A stretch of 35,902 nt of DNA from Candidatus Sulfopaludibacter sp. SbA3. GTDB lineage: Bacteria; Acidobacteriota; Terriglobia; Bryobacterales; Bryobacteraceae. The stretch covers positions 1 to 35,902 of the forward strand of contig CAMAVI010000034.1 in NCBI GenBank assembly GCA_945861625.1, in the 5' to 3' direction. A model generated the notes under the pieces. It had not been told where the DNA came from, did no database searches, and worked only from the letters and a program-made list of their open reading frames with translations. Numbering within the stretch: the first letter of the stretch is position 1; every line of letters starts with the position of its first letter. A program made the translations under genes and the position numbers. Positions 23,944 to 30,966 of the stretch are shown here, piece after piece.

Positions 23944-24903
23944 TTACCAGCGCCCGCGTCCGCGACGTCCGCCGTAGAAGCCACGCGGGCCGCCGTAAAA
24001 TCCACCCCGCCCGCCATAGAAGCCACCGTAGCCGAATCCAACTCCGATCGACGGGCCCCAGCCCCAACCGTAGGGATAGCCATACGAACCCCAGGACGGC
24101 CCGAAATAGGGAGCCGAAGCAACCGGAAGCGGCCGCAGCCTGGGCTCGTCGGAGGGCTGCTGATAGTCGCCCGGATTCACGTCGCGAAACGCCTGCGGCG
24201 CACGGTCGGTGGAAACGGGGACTGGGGTTTCCAGGCGGAACGTGAGCACTTGCTCGGGATAAACCATAGTCGGGTGTCCGCGCGTGAGCAGAACGCCGAT
24301 AATACCGGCGGCCGCGCCGGCTCCCGCGCCGATCGCCGCGCCTTCACCCCGGCCCGCGGCAGCACCGATGGCGGCGCCAACTGCGGTAGTCGTTCCAATT
24401 GCCGTCGCATCGCGGCCGGCGGAAGTCCCTCCACTGCGACTCACCAACTGCGTACGCACGGGCACCTGATGCCCGTCCACCAGCGTCATGTCCGTCAATT
24501 CAAGACCCAACCGGGAGGTGCCTTTGCGCCGCCCCGCTTTCATGGCATCCGAAACGCGGCCCTGAATCACTTGTCCGCGGTCGGCAACGACAACTCCGTC
24601 GACCACGACCGGCTTAACCAGCACGGCGGAAAACGCGTCGCCCTGTTGATTGCGATCCGAAGAAAGTTCCTGGTTCACGCGAATGGTCAGGAATGTCCCC
24701 GGCGCGATGGTCAATGCAGGAGGAACCGGCCGCGCGGCGGGCGGCGGGCCTTGCTGGCCCTGTGGAGGCGGACCCATTCTGCGCCATTCGCCCTGCGGCG
24801 CGCCGTACTGTGCCGCCTCTTGCGCAAAGGCTGGCATTGCGGAAAGCATTACAGCCAGGAGTCCAGTTTTTACCGCTCTGTTTTTTCTCATAGTGATCAC
24901 CAT
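23944..24903 (-). CDS. secreted glycine-zipper protein with Gly/Tyr/Arg-rich tail
   Basis: Exported protein of 319 aa from the ATG at 24903; an ATG at 24891 is an alternative. A signal peptide ends near AFAQ (25-28). A Pro/Gln-rich stretch (40-62) leads to a beta-rich domain (about 64-155, GTFLTIRVNQELSSDRNQQGDAF), a type seen in acidobacterial secreted proteins. A glycine zipper follows (about 170-207, alternating GAAIGAAAG) that could insert in a membrane. The tail (267-319) consists of Gly with Tyr, Phe and Arg and includes several FYGG units. Function unknown; an envelope role is likely. Its ribosome site sits in a hairpin (24906-24930). Confidence 0.75.
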   Translation of the reverse strand: MVITMRKNRAVKTGLLAVMLSAMPAFAQEAAQYGAPQGEWRRMGPPPQGQQGPPPAARPVPPALTIAPGTFLTIRVNQELSSDRNQQGDAFSAVLVKPVVVDGVVVADRGQVIQGRVSDAMKAGRRKGTSRLGLELTDMTLVDGHQVPVRTQLVSRSGGTSAGRDATAIGTTTAVGAAIGAAAGRGEGAAIGAGAGAAAGIIGVLLTRGHPTMVYPEQVLTFRLETPVPVSTDRAPQAFRDVNPGDYQQPSDEPRLRPLPVASAPYFGPSWGSYGYPYGWGWGPSIGVGFGYGGFYGGRGGFYGGPRGFYGGRRGRGRW

Positions 24904-24905
24904 TC

Positions 24906-24930
24906 GTCCTCCGAGATGCATCTGGAGGAC
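24906..24930 (-). promoter_or_regulatory. hairpin that occludes the Shine-Dalgarno of the glycine-zipper gene
   Basis: In the minus-strand message GUCCUCC (24930-24924) pairs perfectly with GGAGGAC (24912-24906). The stem continues inward through the self-complementary AGATGCATCT (24923-24914), leaving one bulged base. GGAGG (24912-24908) is the ribosome site, four bases before the ATG at 24903, so folding would hide it completely. The same sequence is a near-perfect DNA palindrome and could instead be a protein-binding site. Confidence 0.6.
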
Positions 24931-24991
24931 CAAATCACTTCACTTCGTAAGTAGTTGATAAGACGACCTCATGATAGAAAGATTCGTGCGC

Positions 24992-25011
24992 AAAAACCAC
25001 CGCGGGCGGTG
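24992..25011 (-). terminator. candidate intrinsic terminator, minus strand
   Basis: Read on the minus strand, CACCGC-CC-GCGGTG (25011-24998) folds into a short GC stem followed by G and then TTTTT (24996-24992). It would stop transcripts coming leftward, for example antisense RNA running from the transposase through the bactofilin gene. The stem is only five or six pairs, so strength is uncertain. Confidence 0.35.
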
Positions 25012-25073
25012 CATTTCAGCCATGGCTGCCGCGATGGCCGTTGCCGTGCTAACGTAGTCGCAGGCGCGAACTT

Positions 25074-25442
25074 ATGAGCTCACCAACACCATCCATGCTT
25101 TCCCGCGGCGGCACCACCGTGGTCGGCCCCAGCATCCGTATTCAGGGCACGGTCACCAGCGCCGAAGAGATCTTGGTCGAAGGCGAACTGGCCGGAAAAC
25201 TGGAGCTCGACCAACGGCTGACCATCGCCGCCAAGGGCAAGATCGAAGCCGATATCAAAGCCAAGGAAGTGATTATCGCGGGCTCCGTGAAGGGCAACGT
25301 GGAAGCCGTGGAGCGCATCACGCTCCGCGCGGGCGCCAACCTGGTGGGCGACGTCAAGACCGCCGGTATCGTCATCGAAGACGGCGCCTATTTCAAGGGC
25401 GGCATCGACATTACGCGCCCCGCCACCGGCCAAGCGAAGTAA
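25074..25442 (+). CDS. bactofilin
   Basis: Polymerising cytoskeletal protein of the bactofilin (DUF583) family, 122 aa. The right-handed beta-helix core spans about 18-112, with regular hydrophobic/Gly turns: GPSIRIQGTVTSAEEILVEG, then AAKGKIEADIKAKEVIIAG, then DGAYFKGGIDI. Short flexible ends flank the core, as usual. Bactofilins scaffold cell-wall enzymes or polar structures; the client is unknown here. The ATG at 25074 has no strong ribosome site (GGCGCGAA upstream). The 170-bp divergent region 24904-25073 holds the hairpin and terminator described separately. Confidence 0.92.
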   Translation: MSSPTPSMLSRGGTTVVGPSIRIQGTVTSAEEILVEGELAGKLELDQRLTIAAKGKIEADIKAKEVIIAGSVKGNVEAVERITLRAGANLVGDVKTAGIVIEDGAYFKGGIDITRPATGQAK

Positions 25443-25448
25443 AATCTA

Positions 25449-25488
25449 AAACCGAAAACCGGAAAACCGGGACAGTACACTCAAACAC
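25449..25488 (+). repeat. left inverted repeat of the RAYT unit
   Basis: Forty bases that pair with 26239-26278 with three mismatches. The inner 22 bases (25467-25488) are a perfect inverted copy and contain GGACAGTACACTCAAACAC. The outer part is a run of AAACCG-like units. The minus-strand TGA stop of the transposase (25483-25481) falls inside the perfect part. Confidence 0.85.
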
Positions 25489-26194
25489 CATTTGTGAGAC
25501 TAAGCTGCCCGTCGTGGCCCTGTCCATTCTGCTTGGGCCTGCCCACGGGAAGAGGGCGCAGCCGACGGCCTGCCTCGCGTTCCAGTCCCGCTATGAAATC
25601 TTCGGTACCCAACGGCCGCCCGCGCTGACTCGCCTCTTGAATCCGCTGTCCCGGTTCCTCCTCCTCGATACTGGTTTCCAACGCGCGTTTCCATCTCCGC
25701 GGATCATATTCAAGCCGCCAAGCGCTCAGGTCCAACAGCCGGTCGCCGTCGGAGCCGGTCAGGTGCGCCGTTGCACTCGACCAACGATACTGCGCGGCAC
25801 CGGCTACGATGCCGGCGCGGACGGGGTTGCGCTCCACATAAGCCATGGCCCGCCACAGGTGCGCACCATCCAGCGGGCAGGAGAAAAATCGTGCCTGCCA
25901 GACATGTCCGCAGGTCCTCCGGCGCAGGTTGAAGTGGCGCGCAAAATCGGCATGCGTGCGACCGAGCGCCCGCGAAAGCGCCGCAGTCCTCGCGGGCACC
26001 GCAATGAGATGCACGTGATTCGGCATGAGGCAGTAAGCCCAGACAACCAGACCGGCCCTGGACGCATTATGGCGAAGGAGGTCAATGTAAAGATGACAGT
26101 CAGCGTCGTCCAGGAAGACCTGTTGCTGCCCATTCCCCCGCTGGGTGATGTGATACGGAATCCCTGGGAGCACGATGCGCGCGATGCGGGACAT
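25481..26194 (-). CDS. REP-associated tyrosine transposase (Y1/HUH family)
   Basis: Transposase of 237 aa in the IS200-like Y1 family, RAYT branch. It opens with ARIVLPGIPYHITQRGNGQQ, the usual RAYT start. The HUH metal motif is H60-V-H62 (LMPNHVHLIAVP), and the nucleophile is Y119 in AMAYVERNPVRAG. The Lys/Arg-rich C-terminus is longer than in minimal RAYTs. The start chosen is ATG at 26194; a longer frame to 26338 would cross the right repeat and is rejected. It nicks and joins single-stranded DNA at hairpin-forming repeats. All key residues are intact. Confidence 0.92.
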   Translation of the reverse strand: MSRIARIVLPGIPYHITQRGNGQQQVFLDDADCHLYIDLLRHNASRAGLVVWAYCLMPNHVHLIAVPARTAALSRALGRTHADFARHFNLRRRTCGHVWQARFFSCPLDGAHLWRAMAYVERNPVRAGIVAGAAQYRWSSATAHLTGSDGDRLLDLSAWRLEYDPRRWKRALETSIEEEEPGQRIQEASQRGRPLGTEDFIAGLEREAGRRLRPLPVGRPKQNGQGHDGQLSLTNGV

Positions 26195-26238
26195 CGACAG
26201 AGCAGTGCGGCGCTCGGTCCGGGAATCTCCCGAAAATA

Positions 26239-26278
26239 GTGTTTGAGTGTACTGTCCCGGGTTTCCGGTTTCGGGTTT
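26239..26278 (-). repeat. right inverted repeat of the RAYT unit
   Basis: Partner of 25449-25488, starting GTGTTTGAGTGTACTGTCCC. The outer portion, continuing to 26283, is G-rich on the plus strand with spaced GGG runs (GGGTTTCC units). It ends 44 bases upstream of the start (45 nt before the first gene's mRNA-like leader bases) of the next gene region, so it may influence expression of the gene at 26341. Confidence 0.85.
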
Positions 26279-26299
26279 CCGGGTTTTCCCGTCGTTTGA

Positions 26300-26305
26300 T
26301 AAAAT
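26300..26305 (+). promoter_or_regulatory. candidate -10 box for the acyltransferase gene
   Basis: TAAAAT lies 35 bases before the ATG at 26341 and is the only AT-rich hexamer in a GC-rich leader. GGAGG at 26315-26319 is too far (21 nt) from the ATG to act as its ribosome site. The -35 region would fall in or next to the right repeat of the RAYT unit. Confidence 0.35.
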
Positions 26306-26340
26306 GAAAGCGTCGGAGGCTTCCGGCGCGCCCCCCATCC

Positions 26341-27435
26341 ATGCACTCTCCGCTCAAATCCAGGGTCACGTTCATCGATTGGGTGCGTGGCGTCGCGGCC
26401 ACCATCATGCTACAGGGGCACACCTTCGACGCCTTCACGCGGCCGGAGGACCGCAACGGCGCGTTCTTCACGTTTTCCCAGTTCATTGGCGGCGAGGCTG
26501 CCGCGCTGTTCTTGCTGGTGACCGGCATCACCTACGGCATGGGGATGAACAAGCGCCAGAACCTGCCGTGGCCGCGCCGCATCCTCGAAGCCCTGCGCCG
26601 CGCGCGCTTCCTGTTCCTGCTGGCGATCGCCTTTCGCCTGCAAAGCTGGATCTTCGCCTGGGGACGCAGCCCGTGGCAGGACCTTCTGCGCGTCGATATT
26701 TTGAACGTCATGGGCGCGACGGCCGCTCTCATCAGCTTCCTGGCCCTGTTCAGCGGAGTCCAACGCGTGCGTTGGGCGGCGCTCACGGGAGCCGCGATTG
26801 CCGCGCTCTCACCCGTCATTTCGGATTTGAACTGGTCCTCGATCCCCACGCCGCTTCGCGACTACTTCCTGCCCAGCGCGGAAATGTTCAGCATCTTCCC
26901 CTGGGGCGCATTCCTAGCCTTCGGCGTGGCCGTCGGCAGCATGATCCCTCTGGTTGAACACGGCGGCTGGAACCGCGTCATGCAGTGGTCGGCGCTGCTC
27001 GGCTTCGGCCTGCTCTCGGCCGGACGCTACTTCGGCGATCTTCCCTTCAGCGTGTATCCGCACTCGGAATTCTGGCTCAACAGCCCGGCGCTGGTGGCCT
27101 GCAAGCTGGGCATCGCTCTGCTGCTCGGATCGTTCGCCTATCTGTGGTGCGAGTACCTGAACCCTGTCCCATGGAGCTGGGTGCGCCAACTGGGCACCAC
27201 GTCACTGGTGGTCTATTGGGTTCACGTAGACCTTGAATACGGCCCCTGGTTTGCGCAATACCGGCAACACCTCACGGTCCCCCAGGTTCTGCTGAGCGCC
27301 GCGGTCCTGATCCCCTGCATGGTCGGCGTAAGTATAGCCTTTACCCGCCTGAAGGCCCGTTTACGGCACCGGCATGAGCCCGTGCCCGTCATCGAGATCC
27401 CCGTCCACGGCGAAGCCCAGCGCCGCAGGGCGTAG
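26341..27435 (+). CDS. multi-pass membrane acyltransferase-like protein (HGSNAT/DUF1624-related)
   Basis: Membrane protein of 364 aa with about ten hydrophobic helices. The N-terminal TFIDWVRGVAATIMLQGHTFD, with D13, R16 and H27, is the pattern of heparan-alpha-glucosaminide N-acetyltransferase catalytic-domain (DUF1624) and OpgC-like proteins. They move acyl groups across the membrane onto sugars. The later YWVHVDLEYGP carries a second conserved His. The last 30 residues are basic and cytoplasmic. No ribosome site is placed correctly for the ATG at 26341, and no in-frame start lies upstream. Substrate unknown. Confidence 0.8.
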   Translation: MHSPLKSRVTFIDWVRGVAATIMLQGHTFDAFTRPEDRNGAFFTFSQFIGGEAAALFLLVTGITYGMGMNKRQNLPWPRRILEALRRARFLFLLAIAFRLQSWIFAWGRSPWQDLLRVDILNVMGATAALISFLALFSGVQRVRWAALTGAAIAALSPVISDLNWSSIPTPLRDYFLPSAEMFSIFPWGAFLAFGVAVGSMIPLVEHGGWNRVMQWSALLGFGLLSAGRYFGDLPFSVYPHSEFWLNSPALVACKLGIALLLGSFAYLWCEYLNPVPWSWVRQLGTTSLVVYWVHVDLEYGPWFAQYRQHLTVPQVLLSAAVLIPCMVGVSIAFTRLKARLRHRHEPVPVIEIPVHGEAQRRRA

Positions 27436-27472
27436 GCGGGCCCTGGCGGAGCGGCACGGGCGCAGCCCATCG

Positions 27473-27494
27473 TATACTGGTGTTGAATCCGGAG
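27473..27494 (+). promoter_or_regulatory. -10 box and ribosome site of the regulatory-domain protein
   Basis: TATACT at 27473-27478, then GGAG at 27491-27494, eight bases before the ATG at 27503. This fixes the start of the next gene and rejects the longer frame from 27374. No convincing -35 box is seen. Confidence 0.45.
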
Positions 27495-27502
27495 TGTTCT
27501 CC

Positions 27503-28507
27503 ATGCATATTTCACGATTGTTGTGCCTCCTGACGCTGCTGGTTCCAGCGGCTTTTGCCCAGAATGGCTCCATTGCCGGCGCCGTCCTCTTCCCCAAAGG
27601 CGAGCCGTTCGTCGGCGCTGTGGTCCAGGCCAAGAACACCGCCACCGGCGCGGAACTGAAAGTCACTACAGCCGCCGGGGGTAAGTACACGATCGCCAAC
27701 GTTCCTCTGGGCAAGTATGATGTCACCGTGAATATGCGGGGCGTCCTGCCGTATACACAGAAGGACGTTGCCGTCACGGCCGCGAAGACCACGGACGTGA
27801 ACATCCGTCTCAAGGAAGGCACTCAGCTCAGCACGCTGGGCGAGGACGCGCTGGGCGCCATCGCCGACGCCAAGCGCCATCGTCCACCCAGCGGCGCTAC
27901 TCCGCGCATGCCGGACGGCAAGCCTGATCTCAACGGCGTCTGGTGGCGCCCCGCCGTGGCCGATCCTGGTAAGCCCGAGTGGCTGCCGAACGCGGTCGCC
28001 GTCGCCAATCAGCGGCGGGGGAACAACAATGCGGATAGTCCCATGGCGCACTGCCTGCCCTCCGCCATCACGCGCATGGGCCCGCTGTTCCAGTTTTCGC
28101 AGACAAAGGACGCGATCGTTGTGATCAACGATGACGAGAGCCCCGGCTTCCGCCAGATCCGCATGAACCGCACCGCGCATCCCAAGCAACCGGACTTTGA
28201 CCTGTGGTACGGAGATTCAGTCGGCCACTGGGAGGACGACACGCTGGTGGTCGACCGCGTCACTTTCAAGGACGAAGTCTGGCTGGACGAGGAAGCGCAT
28301 CCGCATTCGGAAAAACTCCACGTCGTCGAGCGCTTCCGCCGGCCCGATCTCGGACACCTGGAGAGGACCGTTACCGTCGAGGATCCTGGCGTTCTCGCCA
28401 AGCCGTGGGTGCTGAAGCAGGTGTCGGACCTGGCGGCCGGCGAAGAGATCCGCGAGTTCATCTGCGCGGAGAACAATCGCGACGTGCCGCACCTGGTCGG
28501 TAAATAA
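27503..28507 (+). CDS. secreted protein with carboxypeptidase-regulatory-like domain
   Basis: Exported protein of 334 aa. The signal peptide ends AAFAQ (about 1-20). A carboxypeptidase regulatory-like beta-sandwich follows (about 22-105, GSIAGAVLFPKGEPFVGAVVQAKN and GKYTIANVPLGKYDVTV). After a linker, a C-terminal domain begins PDGKPDLNGVWW and contains DLWYGDSVGHWEDDTLVVD. That block recurs in large families of secreted proteins in Acidobacteriota as I recall them, with no established function. GGAG precedes the ATG correctly. Binding of an extracellular ligand or polymer is the most that can be inferred. Confidence 0.82.
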   Translation: MHISRLLCLLTLLVPAAFAQNGSIAGAVLFPKGEPFVGAVVQAKNTATGAELKVTTAAGGKYTIANVPLGKYDVTVNMRGVLPYTQKDVAVTAAKTTDVNIRLKEGTQLSTLGEDALGAIADAKRHRPPSGATPRMPDGKPDLNGVWWRPAVADPGKPEWLPNAVAVANQRRGNNNADSPMAHCLPSAITRMGPLFQFSQTKDAIVVINDDESPGFRQIRMNRTAHPKQPDFDLWYGDSVGHWEDDTLVVDRVTFKDEVWLDEEAHPHSEKLHVVERFRRPDLGHLERTVTVEDPGVLAKPWVLKQVSDLAAGEEIREFICAENNRDVPHLVGK

Positions 28508-28530
28508 CGCCCACCGCGGGAAAGAGGGCT

Positions 28531-29400
28531 TTGCTAAACGCGCGCAAGCCACGGCTAATCAAGGCATGGACGATCCGGGGATGCCTGCTGGTCTTCCTTG
28601 CCATCCTCTGCGGCACGCTCTACGCCTTCCAGCGGCCTTTCCGTGAATACCCCGGTATCGAATACAACGACTTCCCTCTCCCCGCCGACTGGCAGCGACC
28701 TTCGGAATTCGTCTTCGCGCGCCTGATGTACCGGCCCCGCGCGGGCGGCTTTGGCTTTGGCTTCGGAGGCTATAGCGCCCAAACCTGGCAGCAGGGCCAC
28801 TCCATGTGGACGCAGGATTACCCACGCGCCGACCGCCACTTCCTGCGGGCAATCCGCCGCCTCACGCGCATCGACTCCCGCTCCGTGGAACAACCAGTAA
28901 ATCTCAATGACGGCGACGACGTCTACAACTGGCCTTTCCTCTACGCCGTGCAGACCGGCCAGTGGGAACTGACGGACAACCAGGCCGCCAAGCTGCGCGA
29001 CTTCCTCCTGCGGGGCGGCTTCTTTATGTGCGATGACTTCTGGGGCCGCAACCAGTGGGACAGTTTCATGGCCAGCATGGGCCGCGTGTACCCGGAGCAG
29101 ATTCCTTCCGACCTGGCCGACGCCGCGCCCATCTTTCACACGGTCTACGATCTGGACCGCCGTTACCAGGTGCCAGGCGCGCGGTATCTCTACACTGGCT
29201 CCATGGAAAAGTGCGCTGGCTGCCCGCCCCAGTGGCGCGGCATCAGCGATGAAAAAGGCCGCGTCATTGCCGGAATCATTCCAAATTCAGACATCGGCGA
29301 TTCCTGGGAGTACGCCGACGACCCTCACTATGAAGAGCGCTTCTCCGCCCTGGGCATCCGCATCGGCGTCAACTACATCGTGTACGCGATGACGCACTAA
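28531..29400 (+). CDS. DUF4159 domain-containing protein
   Basis: Protein of 289 aa. One N-terminal hydrophobic helix (about 17-34) acts as anchor or signal. The DUF4159 domain fills about 58-285 (FVFARLMYRPR, YNWPFLYAVQTGQWELTDNQAAKLRDFLLRGGFFMCDDFWG), a fold related to glutamine-amidotransferase-like domains. The start is a TTG at 28531; GAGGG lies only two bases before it, so the true start could differ by a few codons. The Cys pair in KCAGCPP (about 227-231) is notable. It ends six bases before a convergent gene. Function unknown. Confidence 0.8.
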   Translation: MLNARKPRLIKAWTIRGCLLVFLAILCGTLYAFQRPFREYPGIEYNDFPLPADWQRPSEFVFARLMYRPRAGGFGFGFGGYSAQTWQQGHSMWTQDYPRADRHFLRAIRRLTRIDSRSVEQPVNLNDGDDVYNWPFLYAVQTGQWELTDNQAAKLRDFLLRGGFFMCDDFWGRNQWDSFMASMGRVYPEQIPSDLADAAPIFHTVYDLDRRYQVPGARYLYTGSMEKCAGCPPQWRGISDEKGRVIAGIIPNSDIGDSWEYADDPHYEERFSALGIRIGVNYIVYAMTH

Positions 29401-29406
29401 CCGCTC

Positions 29407-29904
29407 CTACGTCCGCGGCGGCTCGTAGTAGCCGATCATTCTCCCGGCGGCAACCATGCCCACCCACAGCAGCAGCGATAACGCCGCGGCCCACTTGGCG
29501 TGCGACGGGATTTCCGCCGCGCGGTCCAGTTCTTCGGTGTTGTAATACACGCTCTTGCGGAACACCCGCGCGTGCACGATCACCAGTGAAAGCAGTGTCA
29601 GTTTGAGCCAGAAGTAGGGATTGGTCGAGTACACAGCGGCCTTGGACCATCCCAGCAGCACGCCGCATCCGGCCACCACCAAGATCCCTATTCGCTTCCA
29701 GCGGCGGAATTGGGTCACCACTTCGGTGATCGTCGCGCCTCGCATTACCAGGCCGAGCAAGCGCAGATCCGTCATCAGAATCAGGCCGCCGAACAGTCCC
29801 ATTCCGGCGAGATGCGTCGCCATGATGATCGGGTAGGCAAGGCCCGACTCGCGCAAGTAAGTCGCAATCGAAAAACTTTGCAGCCAAAGGAAGAAGTCCG
29901 CCAT
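29407..29904 (-). CDS. DUF6644 family membrane protein, copy A
   Basis: Membrane protein of 165 aa with four predicted helices. The start chosen is ATG at 29904 (MADFFLWLQSF), with GGAGAG eight bases upstream, rather than the longer frame from 29970 that overlaps the neighbour. YPIIMATHLAGMG (46-58 or so) and MTDLRLLGL are shared in pattern with the next gene upstream (copy B), so the two are paralogues. A conserved His in the first core helix and Lys in a later one could bind a metal or haem, but that is speculation. It follows copy B by 20 nt. Confidence 0.75.
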   Translation of the reverse strand: MADFFLWLQSFSIATYLRESGLAYPIIMATHLAGMGLFGGLILMTDLRLLGLVMRGATITEVVTQFRRWKRIGILVVAGCGVLLGWSKAAVYSTNPYFWLKLTLLSLVIVHARVFRKSVYYNTEELDRAAEIPSHAKWAAALSLLLWVGMVAAGRMIGYYEPPRT

Positions 29905-29924
29905 GAATTTTCTCTCCGTTTCCT

Positions 29925-30368
29925 TCAGATGAACGCGATGAACAGGCCCGCGAAGACTACCGATACCCACAAGATCAAGGAGACAACCGCCACCAGCTTC
30001 GCCGTTCCTGTCTCCGCGTTCGACATCGCCACTTTGCGGTGGATCGTGTAGTTAAAGATAATCGCCGCCGCCAGCGCCACCATTTTGAACTGAAACGAAC
30101 CATTGGCCAGATACATGAACGGGTCCGACGAAAAAATGATCGGGCCGGACATGAGCATGACGGCAATCCCGATCAGCGTCCATGGCGCCATGTCCTTCAA
30201 GAGTTGCGCAGGAGTTTGCTTGGGCAGCGCCAACCCCAGCATCCGCAAGTCCACGATTGCGATGGCGCCGAAAGAAAATGCAAAACCCGTGATGTGGATA
30301 ATCTCCATCAACGGAAACGCCCATTCATTGTTGTTCAACGGATTCGTTGAGGGGTCATACGCCAGCAT
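29925..30368 (-). CDS. DUF6644 family membrane protein, copy B
   Basis: Membrane protein of 147 aa with four helices. FPLMEIIHITGFAFSFG followed by IVDLRMLGLAL parallels copy A. It lacks copy A's first N-terminal helix start and its extended loop. The ATG at 30368 has AAAGG ten bases upstream and an extended -10 promoter (30405-30397), so copies A and B may be transcribed independently of the HupE pair. Function unknown; repeated association with HupE-like proteins suggests a common membrane process. Confidence 0.78.
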   Translation of the reverse strand: MLAYDPSTNPLNNNEWAFPLMEIIHITGFAFSFGAIAIVDLRMLGLALPKQTPAQLLKDMAPWTLIGIAVMLMSGPIIFSSDPFMYLANGSFQFKMVALAAAIIFNYTIHRKVAMSNAETGTAKLVAVVSLILWVSVVFAGLFIAFI

Positions 30369-30396
30369 GCATCTACAACCTTTCTATGAAGTAGCG

Positions 30397-30405
30397 ATTA
30401 TAGCA
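30397..30405 (-). promoter_or_regulatory. extended -10 promoter for the DUF6644 pair
   Basis: On the minus strand TGCTATAAT (30405-30397) is a perfect extended -10 element. The start point would be near 30390, giving a leader of about 20 nt with AAAGG before the ATG at 30368. The short palindrome GACTAAAAGTC at 30410-30420 lies just upstream and includes the stop codon of the preceding gene. Confidence 0.6.
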
Positions 30406-30411
30406 GCGAGA

Positions 30412-30966
30412 CTAAAAGTCCTCGATTAACACGAATTCACCGCTCATCTTGAGATGGATGTCGGCATTCTCTTTGCTCTTGTTTTTCCAATACCAACCGT
30501 GGATTCCCTGGAATGGCGCAATCAGCGATCCGTGCAGATCGGCACCGTCGCCGGCCTTGTAACTCACGGCGTCCTTCGGGCCGCTCATCGGTTCACCGTG
30601 GAAGTCGTATTCGAGCGGCACCGAGGACTTCCAGGAAAACAGCAGCGTCTCCTCCGGCTTCATGCGGACTTTGTATTCGTATTCCTGTCCGGGCCGCAGC
30701 GTCAAATCCGTTTCGTGAGTCGTGTAGTCCGGGCTGCTGTAGGTATGCGCCGATGTGGTCATGGCGGCCTTCGCCGCGGCCTGCGCCATGCGCCCCAGTC
30801 CGCTCCACTTGCCGAAACCCGTGGGGTCGATCTGGAATTCGGCCGGCAGCACGAAGCCGAGGAGAATGACCGCGGACGCCGCCATCGACCCGCCTACGCG
30901 CCACAGCAAGCCGCCGCGCGAAGGCATGGCGATGTTGGTCACGCCGCTGGCCACACCGTTGGTCAT
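30412..30966 (-). CDS. transmembrane anchor protein (partner of HupE-like protein)
   Basis: Protein of 184 aa from the ATG at 30966, which overlaps the HupE stop as ATGA. One membrane helix (about 24-42) ends in VLPAEFQIDPTGFGKWSGLG, the signature of proteins annotated as transmembrane anchor proteins. The C-terminal periplasmic domain (about 80-184) is beta-rich: LRPGQEYEYKVRMKPEETLLFSW and FQGIHGWYWKNKSKENADIHLKMSGEF. In other genomes this family often lies next to HupE/UreJ genes, as here. Role unknown. The longer frame to 31083 is antisense-like sequence inside the HupE gene and is rejected. Confidence 0.75.
   Translation of the reverse strand: MTNGVASGVTNIAMPSRGGLLWRVGGSMAASAVILLGFVLPAEFQIDPTGFGKWSGLGRMAQAAAKAAMTTSAHTYSSPDYTTHETDLTLRPGQEYEYKVRMKPEETLLFSWKSSVPLEYDFHGEPMSGPKDAVSYKAGDGADLHGSLIAPFQGIHGWYWKNKSKENADIHLKMSGEFVLIEDF

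Larger units (their letters stand above)
25449..26278 (-). mobile_element. RAYT-type IS200-like unit bounded by 40-bp inverted repeats
   Basis: An 830-bp unit made of one transposase gene (25481-26194) and two inverted terminal repeats (25449-25488 and 26239-26278) that match at 37 of 40 positions. It lies between the bactofilin and an acyltransferase gene and disrupts neither. The single HUH-Y1 transposase with flanking palindromic repeats is the organisation of REP-associated tyrosine transposases. No target duplication is evident, as expected for that family. Confidence 0.72.

Noticed and set aside
25514..26239. Plus-strand 241-codon frame opposite the transposase
   Set aside because: It is the complement of a clear RAYT gene and shows no family resemblance.
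25440..26305. TAAAAT at 25440-25445 and 26300-26305 as a target duplication of the RAYT unit
   Set aside because: The copies are at unequal distances from the repeats (3 and 21 nt), one covers a stop codon, and this transposase family does not normally make duplications.
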